Part shown: positions 10,704 to 21,297 of the stretch, piece after piece | How the letters are laid out: each line of letters begins with the position of its first letter | Numbering within the stretch: position 1 is the first letter of the stretch | From: Pelobates cultripes | Taxonomy: Eukaryota; Chordata; Amphibia; Anura; Pelobatidae | Length of the DNA stretch: 64,000 bases | Direction of reading: 5' to 3' | NCBI GenBank assembly: GCA_933207985.1 | Contig: OW240918.1 | Location: 111,000,887 to 111,064,886 of the forward strand | Position numbers and translations under genes: made by a program | The notes under the pieces: model-generated | Seen by the model: the letters and a program-made list of their open reading frames with translations, nothing else | Told to the model about the DNA's origin: nothing | Databases searched by the model: none

Positions 10704-11819
10704 GACACATGGTTTTCGCATGTGCCCTGAAACAATGTGAACAAATATGCAATAACCTGCATGCACTAAAGCTACATGTGCCCACATTGAAATTATTGCA
10801 CACCTGAGATTTACCAAAGAAAATGATGGGACGACCCAGTTTGTCTCTGGTGGTTCTCTCAGTTCTACCAACATAGCTAGTGTTAGGTGATTGATTATGG
10901 TCGTCTGCCGTGTGAGAACAAAAATTAGTAGTGTGAGTAGTAGAAGAGCAGGATGCACGAGCCAGTGTTTTGAGACCTGCGAAGTGTCTACAGAATAGTT
11001 ACGTATCTAGTCTGCTCCAGTTGATACGGGTACCATACTGAGAGAGAGCACCAGACACCTTGGTGGAAAAAGACCTATGGTAGTCGTAAAAAGCCGACCC
11101 ACCATATTTGTTCCCCAGGTCCACCAGCTTGTGCATGTAGCGATTAAACTCTTCCCTTCTATAGGGTACACTTCACAAATTACATCTCCAAATATACCAA
11201 AAGCTAACACAAATTCAGGGATGGTCAGTTTCCGGTTTAACCTGGCGTCTTTGGACCTGACCACGACAGATACTTCATCATACATATAAGTCTTATTTTC
11301 AACCACATCCTGGGAGGCAATTAGTAGGGATGCTAGGTTGACATCTTTGCCTTCCAGGATGTCTCTCTTAATATGGGCTGGGATTGTGTGTGCAGTATCA
11401 ACGTCCTGATAACCTGAAGAGGTAATACTACCCATAGCCCGTGGTTCGGTTGGTGCCTGTTGAGCATTATCAGGAAGGCCAGCCTTGGTGAGGGCTGTGG
11501 TGACCGCCTCGAGGTTAGCCAGTCTGTCGTTAACCTTGCCCATAGAGTTCAGGAGCGAGGCCAGCATAGCCTGGATGTCACCCGAGTTGGTGTTGCTGGA
11601 GCCTTCCCCTGCTTCCGTATTGATGGTTGTAGTGCTTAGGAGTTTGAATAGCTCCGCTTTCCTAGCTGTGGCAGCGTAGGGGATTTGTTGCCTCCTTAGT
11701 TCGGTGATGATGCGTGGGATCGTACAGGATCTAATTGATGCTGGACTGGCAACATCTCCCCTACGAGAAGGTGTCTCGACCCTAGCTGGGGTGCCATGAA
11801 GACATGCTTTATGAGACAT
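10704..11819 (-). pseudogene. DIRS Gag-like protein (SAP-like domain, zinc knuckle), frameshifted
   Basis: The likely start is ATG at 11819 (MSHKACLHGTPARVETPSRR). A SAP-like helix pair follows (IPRIITELRRQQIPYAATAR, then KAELFKLL), consistent with nucleic-acid binding. A one-base deletion near 11158 changes frame, after which REEFNRYMHKLVDLGNKYGG and ALSQYGTRINWSRLDT are read. A further shift leads to a cysteine/histidine cluster at about 10704-10805 (VCNNFNVGTCSF ... CRLLHICSHC), typical of DIRS Gag C-termini. The frame at 10674-10958 with other wording is a shadow of this one. The protein would coat the element RNA. The breaks mean it is not made intact. Confidence 0.75.
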
Positions 11820-11948
11820 GCTTAAATAAATAAAAGATAAAATTATTATTTGAACCGAGTAGTTTAGTACTGGCTTGCTAGCTATGCCATGAGGCGAAAC
11901 CATTATGGTCATTGTTTTGGTGACAGGTGAGGCCCTGCTAGTTGCCAA

Positions 11949-13620
11949 GCGGCTTGAGAGGCTCTATCTATGCTTGGCGCAAGGGGATTTTTTGTGGCCA
12001 CCGAACGTCGTGGCAGGATGTTGGCCTCTCGGTGACTGTAACCAGAAAAATAGGAAGGGGAGTGACAGGTAAGGCCCTCTCTATGATACATGCGAGGCAG
12101 CTAGCTCACGTGTGGCCCGAGGGGTGTATGCCTCCGAGTTTGAGGCAGGGTGTTGACCTCGCAGGACCACTAATCTGAAGCATAGTGCAGAGAAAGAGGA
12201 AATGACCTATTGGCCCGTATGACCCTAATTGCCAGTACTTATGTCTATTCTGTGGGAGATATTTGTTATGGATAAACTGTAAACAGGTGTACGTACCAGG
12301 AAGTATAGTTTTGTAATCTAAATAATCTGTATAGGTAGCAGTAGTACCTGTAACTAAATAGATGGAAACCATATGAAAATAATGACAAATGGCACAACCC
12401 ATTTTACCTTAATTATGTTTGGTTGTTTTGACCTGTAGAGGTCAATGGAGATGATGTTTGTAGGATCTCCGTAAGTATGTATTTGCTGACCTGTAGGTGG
12501 CAGTGTTTGAGTTGTAGCATGGTGGGCATAATAATATGTAGCGTGAGTTCTAAGTATTTAAATTTATGTGATGCGCCATACTTGATTTAATTATGGAGTA
12601 TCAGTTTATATGTTATAATATATATCTGTATCCGTATACATCTTAACACATTTTTTAATTGTTATGTGTTCATTGATGGGGTTTAGTGTTTGTAAAATTC
12701 CCCTGGTGACCATATATGAAGTGGTCTGTAGGTGGCAGTGTAGGTAGAAATATAGATGTCAGTGGAGAGTTAATAATATATATGTATGTAATGTACTTGT
12801 CGAACTGTAGGTGGCAATGTAGAGCCACCATTATAATGTGTATTTATAAAGTAAGACATTTATAATTAACACATGTCCATGGAACACATAATTAACCAGT
12901 AGTTAATACCTAAAGACAATAAGGTTAAATCCCCCAAACTGCATGTTCGTGCGTTTATCCGCACGAACTGGGTCTGTAGTGAATGAAAGATTAGTTATTA
13001 ATGTATCCTGTTCGTGCTGTGTAAACCGCATGAACCGGCCATGAGTATCTTTAATAACAGACTGAGATTTGTAAAAAAAAAAAAAAAAAGGAACATGTGT
13101 ATCTAATCTGTTTGTGCGTTTGCAGTGCACGAACGGAGATATTTATACGAATGAGTTGACAGTGAAGTGTCCGAAATGGGGAAATATATTGTAATACAAT
13201 CCCGAAAAGCCGGAACAGGGAAAACATAGCATGAGATATGCCCGAAATGGCCGTTTAAACGAACGGCTGAAAACAAACAAGATAGACTGAACATGCAGTG
13301 TAGCATGAAAATCGCCGAACGTAACCGTAAAGTAAGGACCTGACCTGTGTATGATGCCGTGGGACTGTTGCCTGGCATAACGGGTAGGTCAACTTACGGT
13401 TTGTGAGTCACTAGGATGTGATCTGCGGCGATGAAAGAAGCTGGTCGGACGGAAAAAGCCTGCAGCTGGATTCCTGGACACAGCTCAGCGTGGAAGACCT
13501 CGTGAGAAGACAGAAGTATTCCAAAATGGCGACTGGATGACCCGGAAGTTCATTCAGACGCTGACCTTGATCGGTATGGAGGCAGGTAAGGGGTGTACCT
13601 TATATAAGGGAGTGATTTAA
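11949..13620 (-). other. Probable DIRS 5' region
   Basis: This stretch has no ORF with recognisable motifs. It includes three copies of CTGTAGGTGGCARTGT (near 12493, 12729 and 12807) and several GTTCGTGCG-type words at 12940-13130. A perfect palindrome CCTTATATAAGG lies at about 13599-13610 and could serve as a TATA-like promoter for minus-strand transcription. The assignment to the DIRS element rests on contiguity only. Confidence 0.35.
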
Positions 13621-13839
13621 TGTAAGCCCCTCCCACAAATACAGGCCAAACGGCCTTGATACATATAAAATCTATGTTTATGAATTAGAATTACGCAATC
13701 TGCGGTAGCAAGACGAAGCCATATTTTAAATATTATAAAGGGATATTTAACATTCTCACTAAAGAATATATAAATATATACTTTTATTATTGGTATGTTC
13801 CTTTTTGAATTATAAATATTAGTAAAACTAAGCATATTC

Positions 13840-14478
13840 ACATGCAGGCACAGACAATCTCATTGACATAAGCACACAAGTTCACTGGTACACAGGCTCA
13901 CAGACAGGCAATCTCACTGACACACACAAGATCATTGACAAACACAGACAAGCTTACAGGTACACACAAACTTAGTAGACAAACTCTCTGACACACACAC
14001 ACGCTGTCTACATACAAACTCACTGGTATACACAAAGATACTTACTACAGACAAGCTCACTGACACAGACATACATGCTCACTACAGACATGCTCACTGA
14101 CACACATACATGCTCACTACAAACGTGCTCACTGACACACATACATGCTTATTACAGACGTGCTCACTGACACACACATACATGCTTACTACTGATGTGC
14201 TCACTGACACACATACGTGCTCACTGACACACATACATGCTCACTGACACACATACATGCTCACTACAGATGTGCTCACTGACACACACATACATGCTCA
14301 CTGACACACACATACATGCTTACTACAGACATGCTCACTGACACACATACAGACATGCTCACTGACACATACATGCTTACTACAGACATGCTTACTGACA
14401 CACATACATGCTCACTGACACACACATAAATGCTCACTACAGACATGCTCACTGACACACACATGCTCACAACAGCAG

Positions 14479-14520
<42 letters not shown>
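13840..14520. repeat. CA-rich minisatellite
   Basis: Units of about 18 to 36 bases built on CACTGACACACATACATGCT recur some 25 times with variants, ending in a (CA)n run at 14484-14517. The minus-strand Val/Ser/Cys-rich frame is a composition artefact. Confidence 0.9.
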
Positions 14521-14521
<1 letters not shown>

Positions 14522-14897
14522 ATCACTCTCACTCACTAGCTGCAGTGTATTAGAAGCCTACCTGGCACTGCAGGCTGCTGCTGTGGAAGCCCTGGGAGGT
14601 GAGGACTCCATTCCCTGGCCTCTTTCTGCCCTGAGGTCACCAGCTTGTGACCGGGGGCAGAACTTGAGTGCCAGAAATCTCCTTCCCTGCAGTGCTCCCT
14701 ACAGCCGCCCCAACCTCAATGTGGCCGCACCGGCACCGAGCTCATCCCTCCATAATTCCCTCGGACTCTCATAGTCTGAGGGAAAACTTATGAAATGATA
14801 TTAGTTATAGGTAGGGCTCTCCAGTCTCTCCCTGGGCCCAAGTGCTGCTGCCCACCATGAAATTTCCCGGTATCCCGGTGGGCCAGTCCGGCCCTTG
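14521..14897. other. Right end of the composite hAT-like element
   Basis: Moderately GC-rich unique-looking sequence following the minisatellite and ending with the terminus CCAGTCCGGCCCTTG. The 114-codon frame overlapping it begins inside the minisatellite and has no known motif. Confidence 0.5.
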
Positions 14898-14953
14898 CAC
14901 TGCACCAAGACCACTTCAATGAGATGAAGTGGTCTGGGTGTCTATAGCCTTAA

Positions 14954-15837
14954 GCTTGATGGGGATAACTGTGAGATGATGCAAAACTCTTTGGGCACAC
15001 TGAAGCACTGCTATCCAAACAGGCCAAAAAGTCCCTAGGATAAAGGAATAGATACAGAAGAATGGGTGATGCATGAGTGATACAATATGTAATGTGGACT
15101 GATTGTGTGTAAAGGGATTGAAGTGTCAGTAAAATAAATCTTTGTTTCTCATTTTATTAACTGGAAAATGTGTTACTAATCCAATTATACCATAAAGATT
15201 TGAAAAACAATGGATTGTATTCCACGTGAATGGAAAATTGAAGCTAAAATAAATAAGCTGTGGCTATTAATGCATTGGATAATTTATCACAGGTCAGCTA
15301 TTCTGTCTAAATTTTCCCATTTGAATTTAATTGGTACAATTTGGAGTTTAGCAAATAACCATAAAAATATCATGTGATTTTAATTGCATTAGAGTGACAC
15401 AAAGATATAACTGCAGGAAGTAATAACATAGGTGTAAATAAATTCATAATAGAAATCATGCTATATTTCCTGCAGTTAAATTCCAGAAAGTAAATTGATC
15501 ACCCACTGTTGCTTTATTCCAATAAGAAAAAAAGTATGTGCTAACAAAAAACTATTCCAAGAAGCGGGTAATAATGTGCGTCAATTTGCCAGTAGAAAAT
15601 AAAAGCAATTTCATTTTCAAAGAGAAGCACTCTGTGGCTTCTCAGCTCTTTAATTTAACATTTGTATATCAACCGTTTTGTTTGTGCCATGGCAAACATC
15701 ACACACGACAGAAGTTTTTGGCTACTACATAGACATACTTTTATAGATACACTTTTGGATTTGACCACTATTTACACACGATGCATACAGACACACAAAG
15801 ACAAATATTTGTATATTAAATTGGCATATATTGGTAT
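14954..15837. other. Intron sequence, no element recognised
   Basis: AT-rich sequence with no gene or repeat boundary that I can support. Confidence 0.5.
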
Positions 15838-16224
15838 AAAATCATTTTTAAAAAGGTGCAGTGCGCTGTGTCTTTAAGACAAAAAGTGATATGATTAATA
15901 ATAATCACAATTAGTAATAATTAAAACTTCCTATTAAAGTGCAAAACAATACTTTTATGCTGTGCAAAAATTGCATGCAAAGTGCAATATTTTACATAAA
16001 GTGCAAAAAATATTTGTGCTCTCAATGCAATAAAAGAGCACTTACACTGTTAGACCCCATTGATTAAGCTTGGGTAATTTCCTCAAATATTAACAATATA
16101 CATAAAACATAAACAACAAAAGAGAGATATAGTGTAATACAGTTTAGGGAATATCCACTAAATGTTTAAGAACAGTTTGACAACTTACCTAGGGTTTGCT
16201 GGGATATGAGGCTTTAGTAGGGCA

Positions 16225-16560
16225 TAGGAGAAGGGGTGTGTGTGAGTGGTGCAATGTGTGAGGGGTGCAGTGTGTGTTTTTGTGGGGGGGGTGTAGGGCA
16301 ACGTGTGTATCGGGGCTGTGTATGTGTGTTTGGGGCAATGTATGTATAGAGGGCTGTGTATGTGTGAGGGGGCAATGTGTGTATGGGGGGCAGTATGTGA
16401 ATGTGTATGGTGTGTATGGGGGGGCAGTGTACGTGTGTGTATGGGGCTGTGTGTGTATGTGGGTGTGGGGGCAATGCATGTGTGTATATGTGGGGGCAGT
16501 GTATGTCAGGGCAGTGTGTGTATGTGTGTGTATGTGGGGGCAGTGTATGTGCCCCATTGT
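16225..16560. repeat. GT/GGGGCA-rich minisatellite
   Basis: Variable units of the type GTGTATGTGGGGGCAGTGTA are repeated about 12 to 15 times. Overlapping open frames on both strands (up to 140 codons) are low-complexity artefacts. Confidence 0.9.
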
Positions 16561-16585
16561 CCCCCCCTCGGTTCTACCAGTGCCG

Positions 16586-16760
16586 CCGGCTTGGCGTTAC
16601 CGTGGGCTCCGAATTTCAAAGTACTTCCTGGTGATGTGAGGAAATCAATCCCTGGTGAAACGCGTCATCACACACGTCATTTCGTTACATCATGCATGAA
16701 GCTCCGCCTCCAGGAAGTACTTTAACATTTGTAGCCCGTAGTAACGCCAAGCTGTTGGCG
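16586..16760. repeat. Inner inverted repeat with GAAACGCGTC motif
   Basis: GGCTTGGCGTTAC and AAAGTACTTCCTGG on the left match CCAGGAAGTACTTT and GTAACGCCAAGC on the right in inverse orientation. Between them, 16657-16666 reads GAAACGCGTC, identical to the 3' half of a hammerhead core with a self-complementary ACGCGT helix III. The 5' half (CUGAUGA) is not conserved here. Confidence 0.6.
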
Positions 16761-17460
16761 ATACCGAACGGACAATATCTTAGTCAGGAGGGAGGAAGAC
16801 GGAGTGAGAGTTGATGTGCCAAGTGGTCTTTTAATACTGAAGATTTTCTAATAAAGATTGTATCTTACGTGCTGCGATCTGGTCCTTGATTAAGGAGATA
16901 TAAAAAGTGCTAACAGATAAAGCAGACTTCTCTGCTCTTCACTTGTGAGTGGGATTCTCTTTTCAAACATTTTGTGGATATTCCCTAAACATGTATTACA
17001 CTATATCTCTCTTTTCTTGTTTATGTTTTATGCATATTGTGAATGTTGTAGGAAATTACCCAAGCTGAATCATGAGGGTCTAACAGTGTAAGTGCTCTTT
17101 TATTTCATTGAGAGCACGAATATCTTTTGCACTTTATGTAAAATATCGCACTTTGCATGCAATTTTTGCATAGCAAAAAAGTATTGTTTTGCACTTTAAT
17201 AGGAATTAATCATATCACTTTTTGTATTAAAGACACAGCACACCTTTTCTATGATTTTGTGTTGTTTAAAGTGTTTTATGAGCTATTGCACTTTTTATAA
17301 GCTGCTCTTATTCACATAGTATGTGGTTTTTAATATACATATATAAGATCATTTTAGATGTCTGGTTAGCGCCTGTTTACTTGTTTTTCTTGGTATATAT
17401 ATATATTGGTATAATATATATATATATTTGGAAATGTACCTAAATTACATAAACTACACA

Positions 17461-18304
17461 ATCCCAAACCATGTAACAGAACAAATTCAAATAGCACACT
17501 GACCGCAGTCTGTTATAGGTATGTTGCTAGACCCCAATCTATCCTTTGACCTTCACATTGAAAAACTCTCTTCAAAATTTTACCCCAAACTAGGTTCCCT
17601 GTACAGAAACAAATCCTGCCTAAGCCCTACAGGAAGGAAACAAATAGTTTAACAAATGCTAATGCCGGTCATTGATTATGGGGATGTAGTGTATGCACCT
17701 GCACCGCAAACCCATCTTCATAAACGTAATACATTGTATAATTTGTTCTGCCGCTTTGTACTAGAATATAATTACTTGACCAACCATGGTAACCTGTTAA
17801 AAGAGCTAAACTAGTTATCGCTGGAATCCCTATGCACTTTTCATCATTCCAGCCTTTTCTGGGAAGCTCCCACCCTACCTGAGTAGAACGCTCTCCCCAG
17901 CTGTTCCCACCTCCGATAACCTCCAGTCCAACACCAGCACTTTATTTAGCATACCGCTATACAAATAAAAGTGGCTCAATCCTAATTTTCCTACAGAGCA
18001 CCATGATTATGGAAAAACCTCAAGGACACAGTCAAATCTTCACTCAATCTAAAATCCTTTAAGAGATCTATGGCAATATACCTCAATAGAGAATTCACCT
18101 GTCATGGTTGACAATATAAACCTGTTATGTGTTAAATTTAGATGTGTGTGTGTATATATATATATATTTATTTTGTATATTGTATTTTCTGGGGAATATT
18201 ATATTGTACCCTATTGTATCAATGCAATGTTTTGTGGGCCCAGGACATACTTGAAAACAAGAGCAATCTCAATGTATCCTGCCTGGTAAAATATTTTATA
18301 AATA

Positions 18305-18315
<11 letters not shown>
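17461..18315 (+). pseudogene. LINE reverse transcriptase C-terminal fragment (L2/CR1-like)
   Basis: The plus-strand translation reads GMLLDPNLSFDLHIEKLSSK, then LGSLYRNKSCLSPTGRKQIV, a stop, then QMLMPVIDYGDVVYAPAPQT. The DYGDVVY block with the preceding shape is typical of the region after the RT fingers in L2/CR1-type LINEs. Stops and shifts follow. The 3' end, with CCTGCCTGGTAAAATA and TAAATAAATAAAT, is a plausible LINE tail. The copy is 5'-truncated and dead. Confidence 0.75.

Positions 18316-18345
<30 letters not shown>
18310..18345. repeat. (AT)n microsatellite
   Basis: AT run of about 17 units at the 3' end of the preceding LINE fragment, plausibly grown from its A/T-rich tail. Confidence 0.9.
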
Positions 18346-18346
<1 letters not shown>

Positions 18347-20310
18347 TTATAAAATACACATATTGACTGTGCTGGAATTTCAATCGGGAAAGTATGACAC
18401 TGACGTGACTCCTGGCGAATGAAGTGTTAGAAGCTGAATAAGTTCAATGCAATGGATATGCCGTTGCCTGCAAAGGAAATCTTTAGGTAGGTATAAATAT
18501 ATTTTGTTTCTCCCCTGTCTACCATAATAAAACTGGCACGTTTACAAAATATTTCAAAGGCCTCCAAAAGTAACAGAGTAGCCGTAAAGATCAATAGGCT
18601 AATTATCCATTGGTCCCATTTCTATGGTTATTGATAAAATGTAGCTGTTCATATCATGCTTATCAGTCTTATCAGCAACTGTGTTACTGAATAGTGTAGC
18701 ATAGGGCTAAATGCCTTGGGTTCAGTTCGTACAGAGCAAGAGTTTCTCATGACAGCTTCCTCTGCACTTATTGGGGACATTCCTCTTGTGATCCCGAAGC
18801 AGGACCATAGAGAACAAACTTGGTCCTGCAGAACTGATCCTCAGAATCTGGGAGTATTAGAAGGTTTGCACTCCTGATACAGAAAGTGTCAAGTGCCATT
18901 TAACCACCGCAAGCTCCACACTGTTGTCACAGTTGTGGTCTTTTCAAAACAGGTTAAAAAAAAATCCCATAGTTGATGTTGAAGCAAGTTCTATCATTTG
19001 AATGTGATTCACCATTTTCCATTTGCAGATAAACTTTTCTTTATTCTGTTCAAGTTATGAATATCCACCTAGGGTACTAGTAACATCTATAATTCAGTGC
19101 ATTAAACTTCAAAAGTATGTTCTCCAAGAAGAGCAGAAGAAAAAAGAAATAATGTATAGCTTACCGAAACTTTTTCACTTTTACAGAATTATAAGGAGCA
19201 ACTGGAGAGATGAGGAGATGGTCATGAAAGAGCACACAGAAAGGGATTTGTATTCTGCTAAACTAGTCCTAAAAGAGAATTTGAAATACAGTACAGACAT
19301 GTTTTTGCTTTTTTGTTATAAGCCAGGATCATTAAACATGATACTCTCTTCAATCTAGTCATATACAATATGCATTATTAATTTTATTTATATTCTTATC
19401 AAATTATTAAAAATGTCTAAATGTAATTTTATACATCCACGCACTTGGTGGAGATGACTGGTTAAATCTATAAAGGCATAGATGTTACAGTCTTCGCTGC
19501 TGCATCTATGAAAGTAAAGGATACAGTGTTTTAGCTTTGCCTTCAGACCGAGAGCTAAGGGCAAGGATAATGGATATTGGTAGAAAGGCAGGGTCAGGAA
19601 CAGGCAATGCGGACTGGGATTTGCCTACACATGCAGACAGGAAAAGGCCAATTCAACATTATACATTTCTATTTGGAGCCAGAGTATCGCTATATCTTCC
19701 AGTGATGTTGCATGTAATAGAGTACGCAGTTTTACCAACATTGCGGAGGCTACCATAATACTCTAGGAATAAATAATAGAATAAATGGTACAGCGGTCCC
19801 ATTTATTGAATTTTTTTATTGCTTTAAGGAATTGGGATGGCAACCTCTTGAATCTGCACACAGTTGTATATTTGAGTGCCTGTTCTCCTCTCTTTTTGTT
19901 AATAGTCTAGGAAGGCAGACTGCTGCTCATGCCAGGGCAAGAAGGCGAACAGCCCGAAGTTAGAGGGACATCCTAAGCACCAAAACCACTACATCTTAAC
20001 ATAATGGGTTAGTGCATAAATGCTCTTCTCTTAGTAAAACATAGCCATTTCTGAGAAATGTCCAGGTATATATTTGTCTGAAACATGCTTGTAGTGGTGG
20101 CCAGGTAGACTATCATCAGAAGTATTTCCTCCTGAACACCATCAAAGTTTGTATGATTTTCATAGTCAGCATTATCGCGCACAACATGATGATGCTGAAA
20201 GGCTAATGCATCCCAATGAGAAGCATTTGATTTAATGTTTCTAAATGAGAAGGATTAGATGAATGAATAATGGCGACTGACAATCACATGTTTAGGGTTT
20301 TTAATGTTTC
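18346..20310. other. Intron sequence, no element recognised
   Basis: AT-rich sequence. The 111-codon plus frame at 19023-19358 has no motif that I recognise and no splice or codon evidence supporting a gene. Confidence 0.5.
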
Positions 20311-21297
20311 TTAAAGTAACACCATATGCACCGAGGCCACTTCAGCTCATTGAAGTGGTCTGGTTGCATTGCCCCTGCCCTCTGAACCCTGCAATGTAAA
20401 ACAGTGACATTTCAAAGAAACTTTCAGACAGCCACTAGAGGCGCTCCCTGCATTTTCATGGATTTTAACTGTTTCAATGCTTTTCTATGTGGAAGTTGTA
20501 AAGCACCGCACACTCACTGGAGGAAGAGACAGAGCCAGCGCTGAGGGACCTTGGAGCTAAGGTAAAGACATCTTATTGGATTTGAGATCATTTGGGCTGA
20601 TCAGATTAAGGGCAGAATGGGCTACTGTTAGGAGACAGTCCAGCCCTGGATTACAGGTAAGTTTTATGACTTTTATGAGCATTTTATTTATTATGGTTTT
20701 TTTTATTTAAATTTTTCAATTCACTTAAACAATTTAAGTGTTCATTTATTATTTTTTTTAACATTTTATACAAATAGACATAAAAAGAAAAGAACAATGA
20801 TTCTACTTAGAATCAAACAAAAAAATCGCAGGATAACTTATTCGTATTCATATATATATACATTTCATTACATTATATCATTGTTACTAGTTTTCTTCAG
20901 ATTTAATTTCAACAATTACACAGGTTATTGATATATTATGACTTTGATAACTTTATCTTAGAATTATTATCTATAATATTCTGTTTTAGTACATTTTTAA
21001 AACCATCAGTACAGATTTTCTTGTTCTCAGTAATGTGTCTATCCTTCCTCTGATTATCTCACATTCATTCAAACTTCTACGAACACTAAAACATAGATTG
21101 GGTTAACTCTTTACTCATCAAACTTTTAAGTATTTATAGCGATTATAATATTTAACATACACTTATTTCCATTTCCTTTCCCCTTCTCTTTTTTCTTTTC
21201 TTCTCTTTTCCCTTCCCTTTTTTTCTCTTCCCTCACCCTTCACTAGTAATATGTTCTGCTTTACGCTGTAATTCCTTTCTCTTGATTTTTATTATTT

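Larger units (their letters stand above)
8000..13620 (-). mobile_element. DIRS-type tyrosine-recombinase retrotransposon, degenerate
   Basis: On the minus strand the order is Gag, reverse transcriptase, RNase H, tyrosine recombinase, which is the DIRS1 plan. Each domain is described separately. Several frameshifts and lost catalytic residues show a dead copy. I take 11949-13620 as its 5' region because it is contiguous and has no other identity, so both ends are approximate. I could not confirm the inverted terminal repeats and internal complementary region expected for DIRS1. Confidence 0.8.
7003..14897. mobile_element. Composite hAT-like insertion with CAGGGCCGGACTGG ends
   Basis: The left terminus is CAGGGCTGGACTGG at 7003 and the right terminus CCAGTCCGGCCCTTG ends at 14897. 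CACTGCA flanks both sides (6996-7002 and 14898-14904), giving a target duplication of at least 7 bp, compatible with the 8 bp typical of hAT elements. Inside are a Tc1 fragment, a DIRS element and a minisatellite, which look like later insertions or expansions in a shorter non-coding element. I saw no hAT transposase. Confidence 0.6.
6619..14953. mobile_element. T2-type MITE interrupted by a 7.9 kb insertion
   Basis: The left half starts at TTAA 6619-6622 (TTAAAGGAACACTGTAGTG) and runs to 7002. The right half (14898-14953) holds the family hairpin ACTTCAATGAGATGAAGT and ends CTATAGCC at TTAA 14950-14953. The halves are separated by an element duplicating CACTGCA on both sides, so this was one MITE before the insertion. 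Confidence 0.65.
15838..17257. mobile_element. Large foldback element 2
   Basis: Left arm 15838-16169 and right arm 16964-17257 are inverted copies (for example TTGCATGCAAAGTGC and GCACTTTGCATGCAA). The left arm has a ~30-base insertion. The ~0.8 kb loop contains a GT minisatellite and an inner inverted repeat. The arm sequence is unrelated to foldback 1. There is no ORF with known motifs. Confidence 0.85.

Noticed and set aside
16189..16725. Four frames of 77-140 codons on both strands
   Set aside because: All are dominated by the GT minisatellite in the foldback 2 loop.
19023..19358. 111-codon plus-strand frame as a host exon
   Set aside because: No recognisable domain, no conserved splice context, AT-rich composition like its surroundings.
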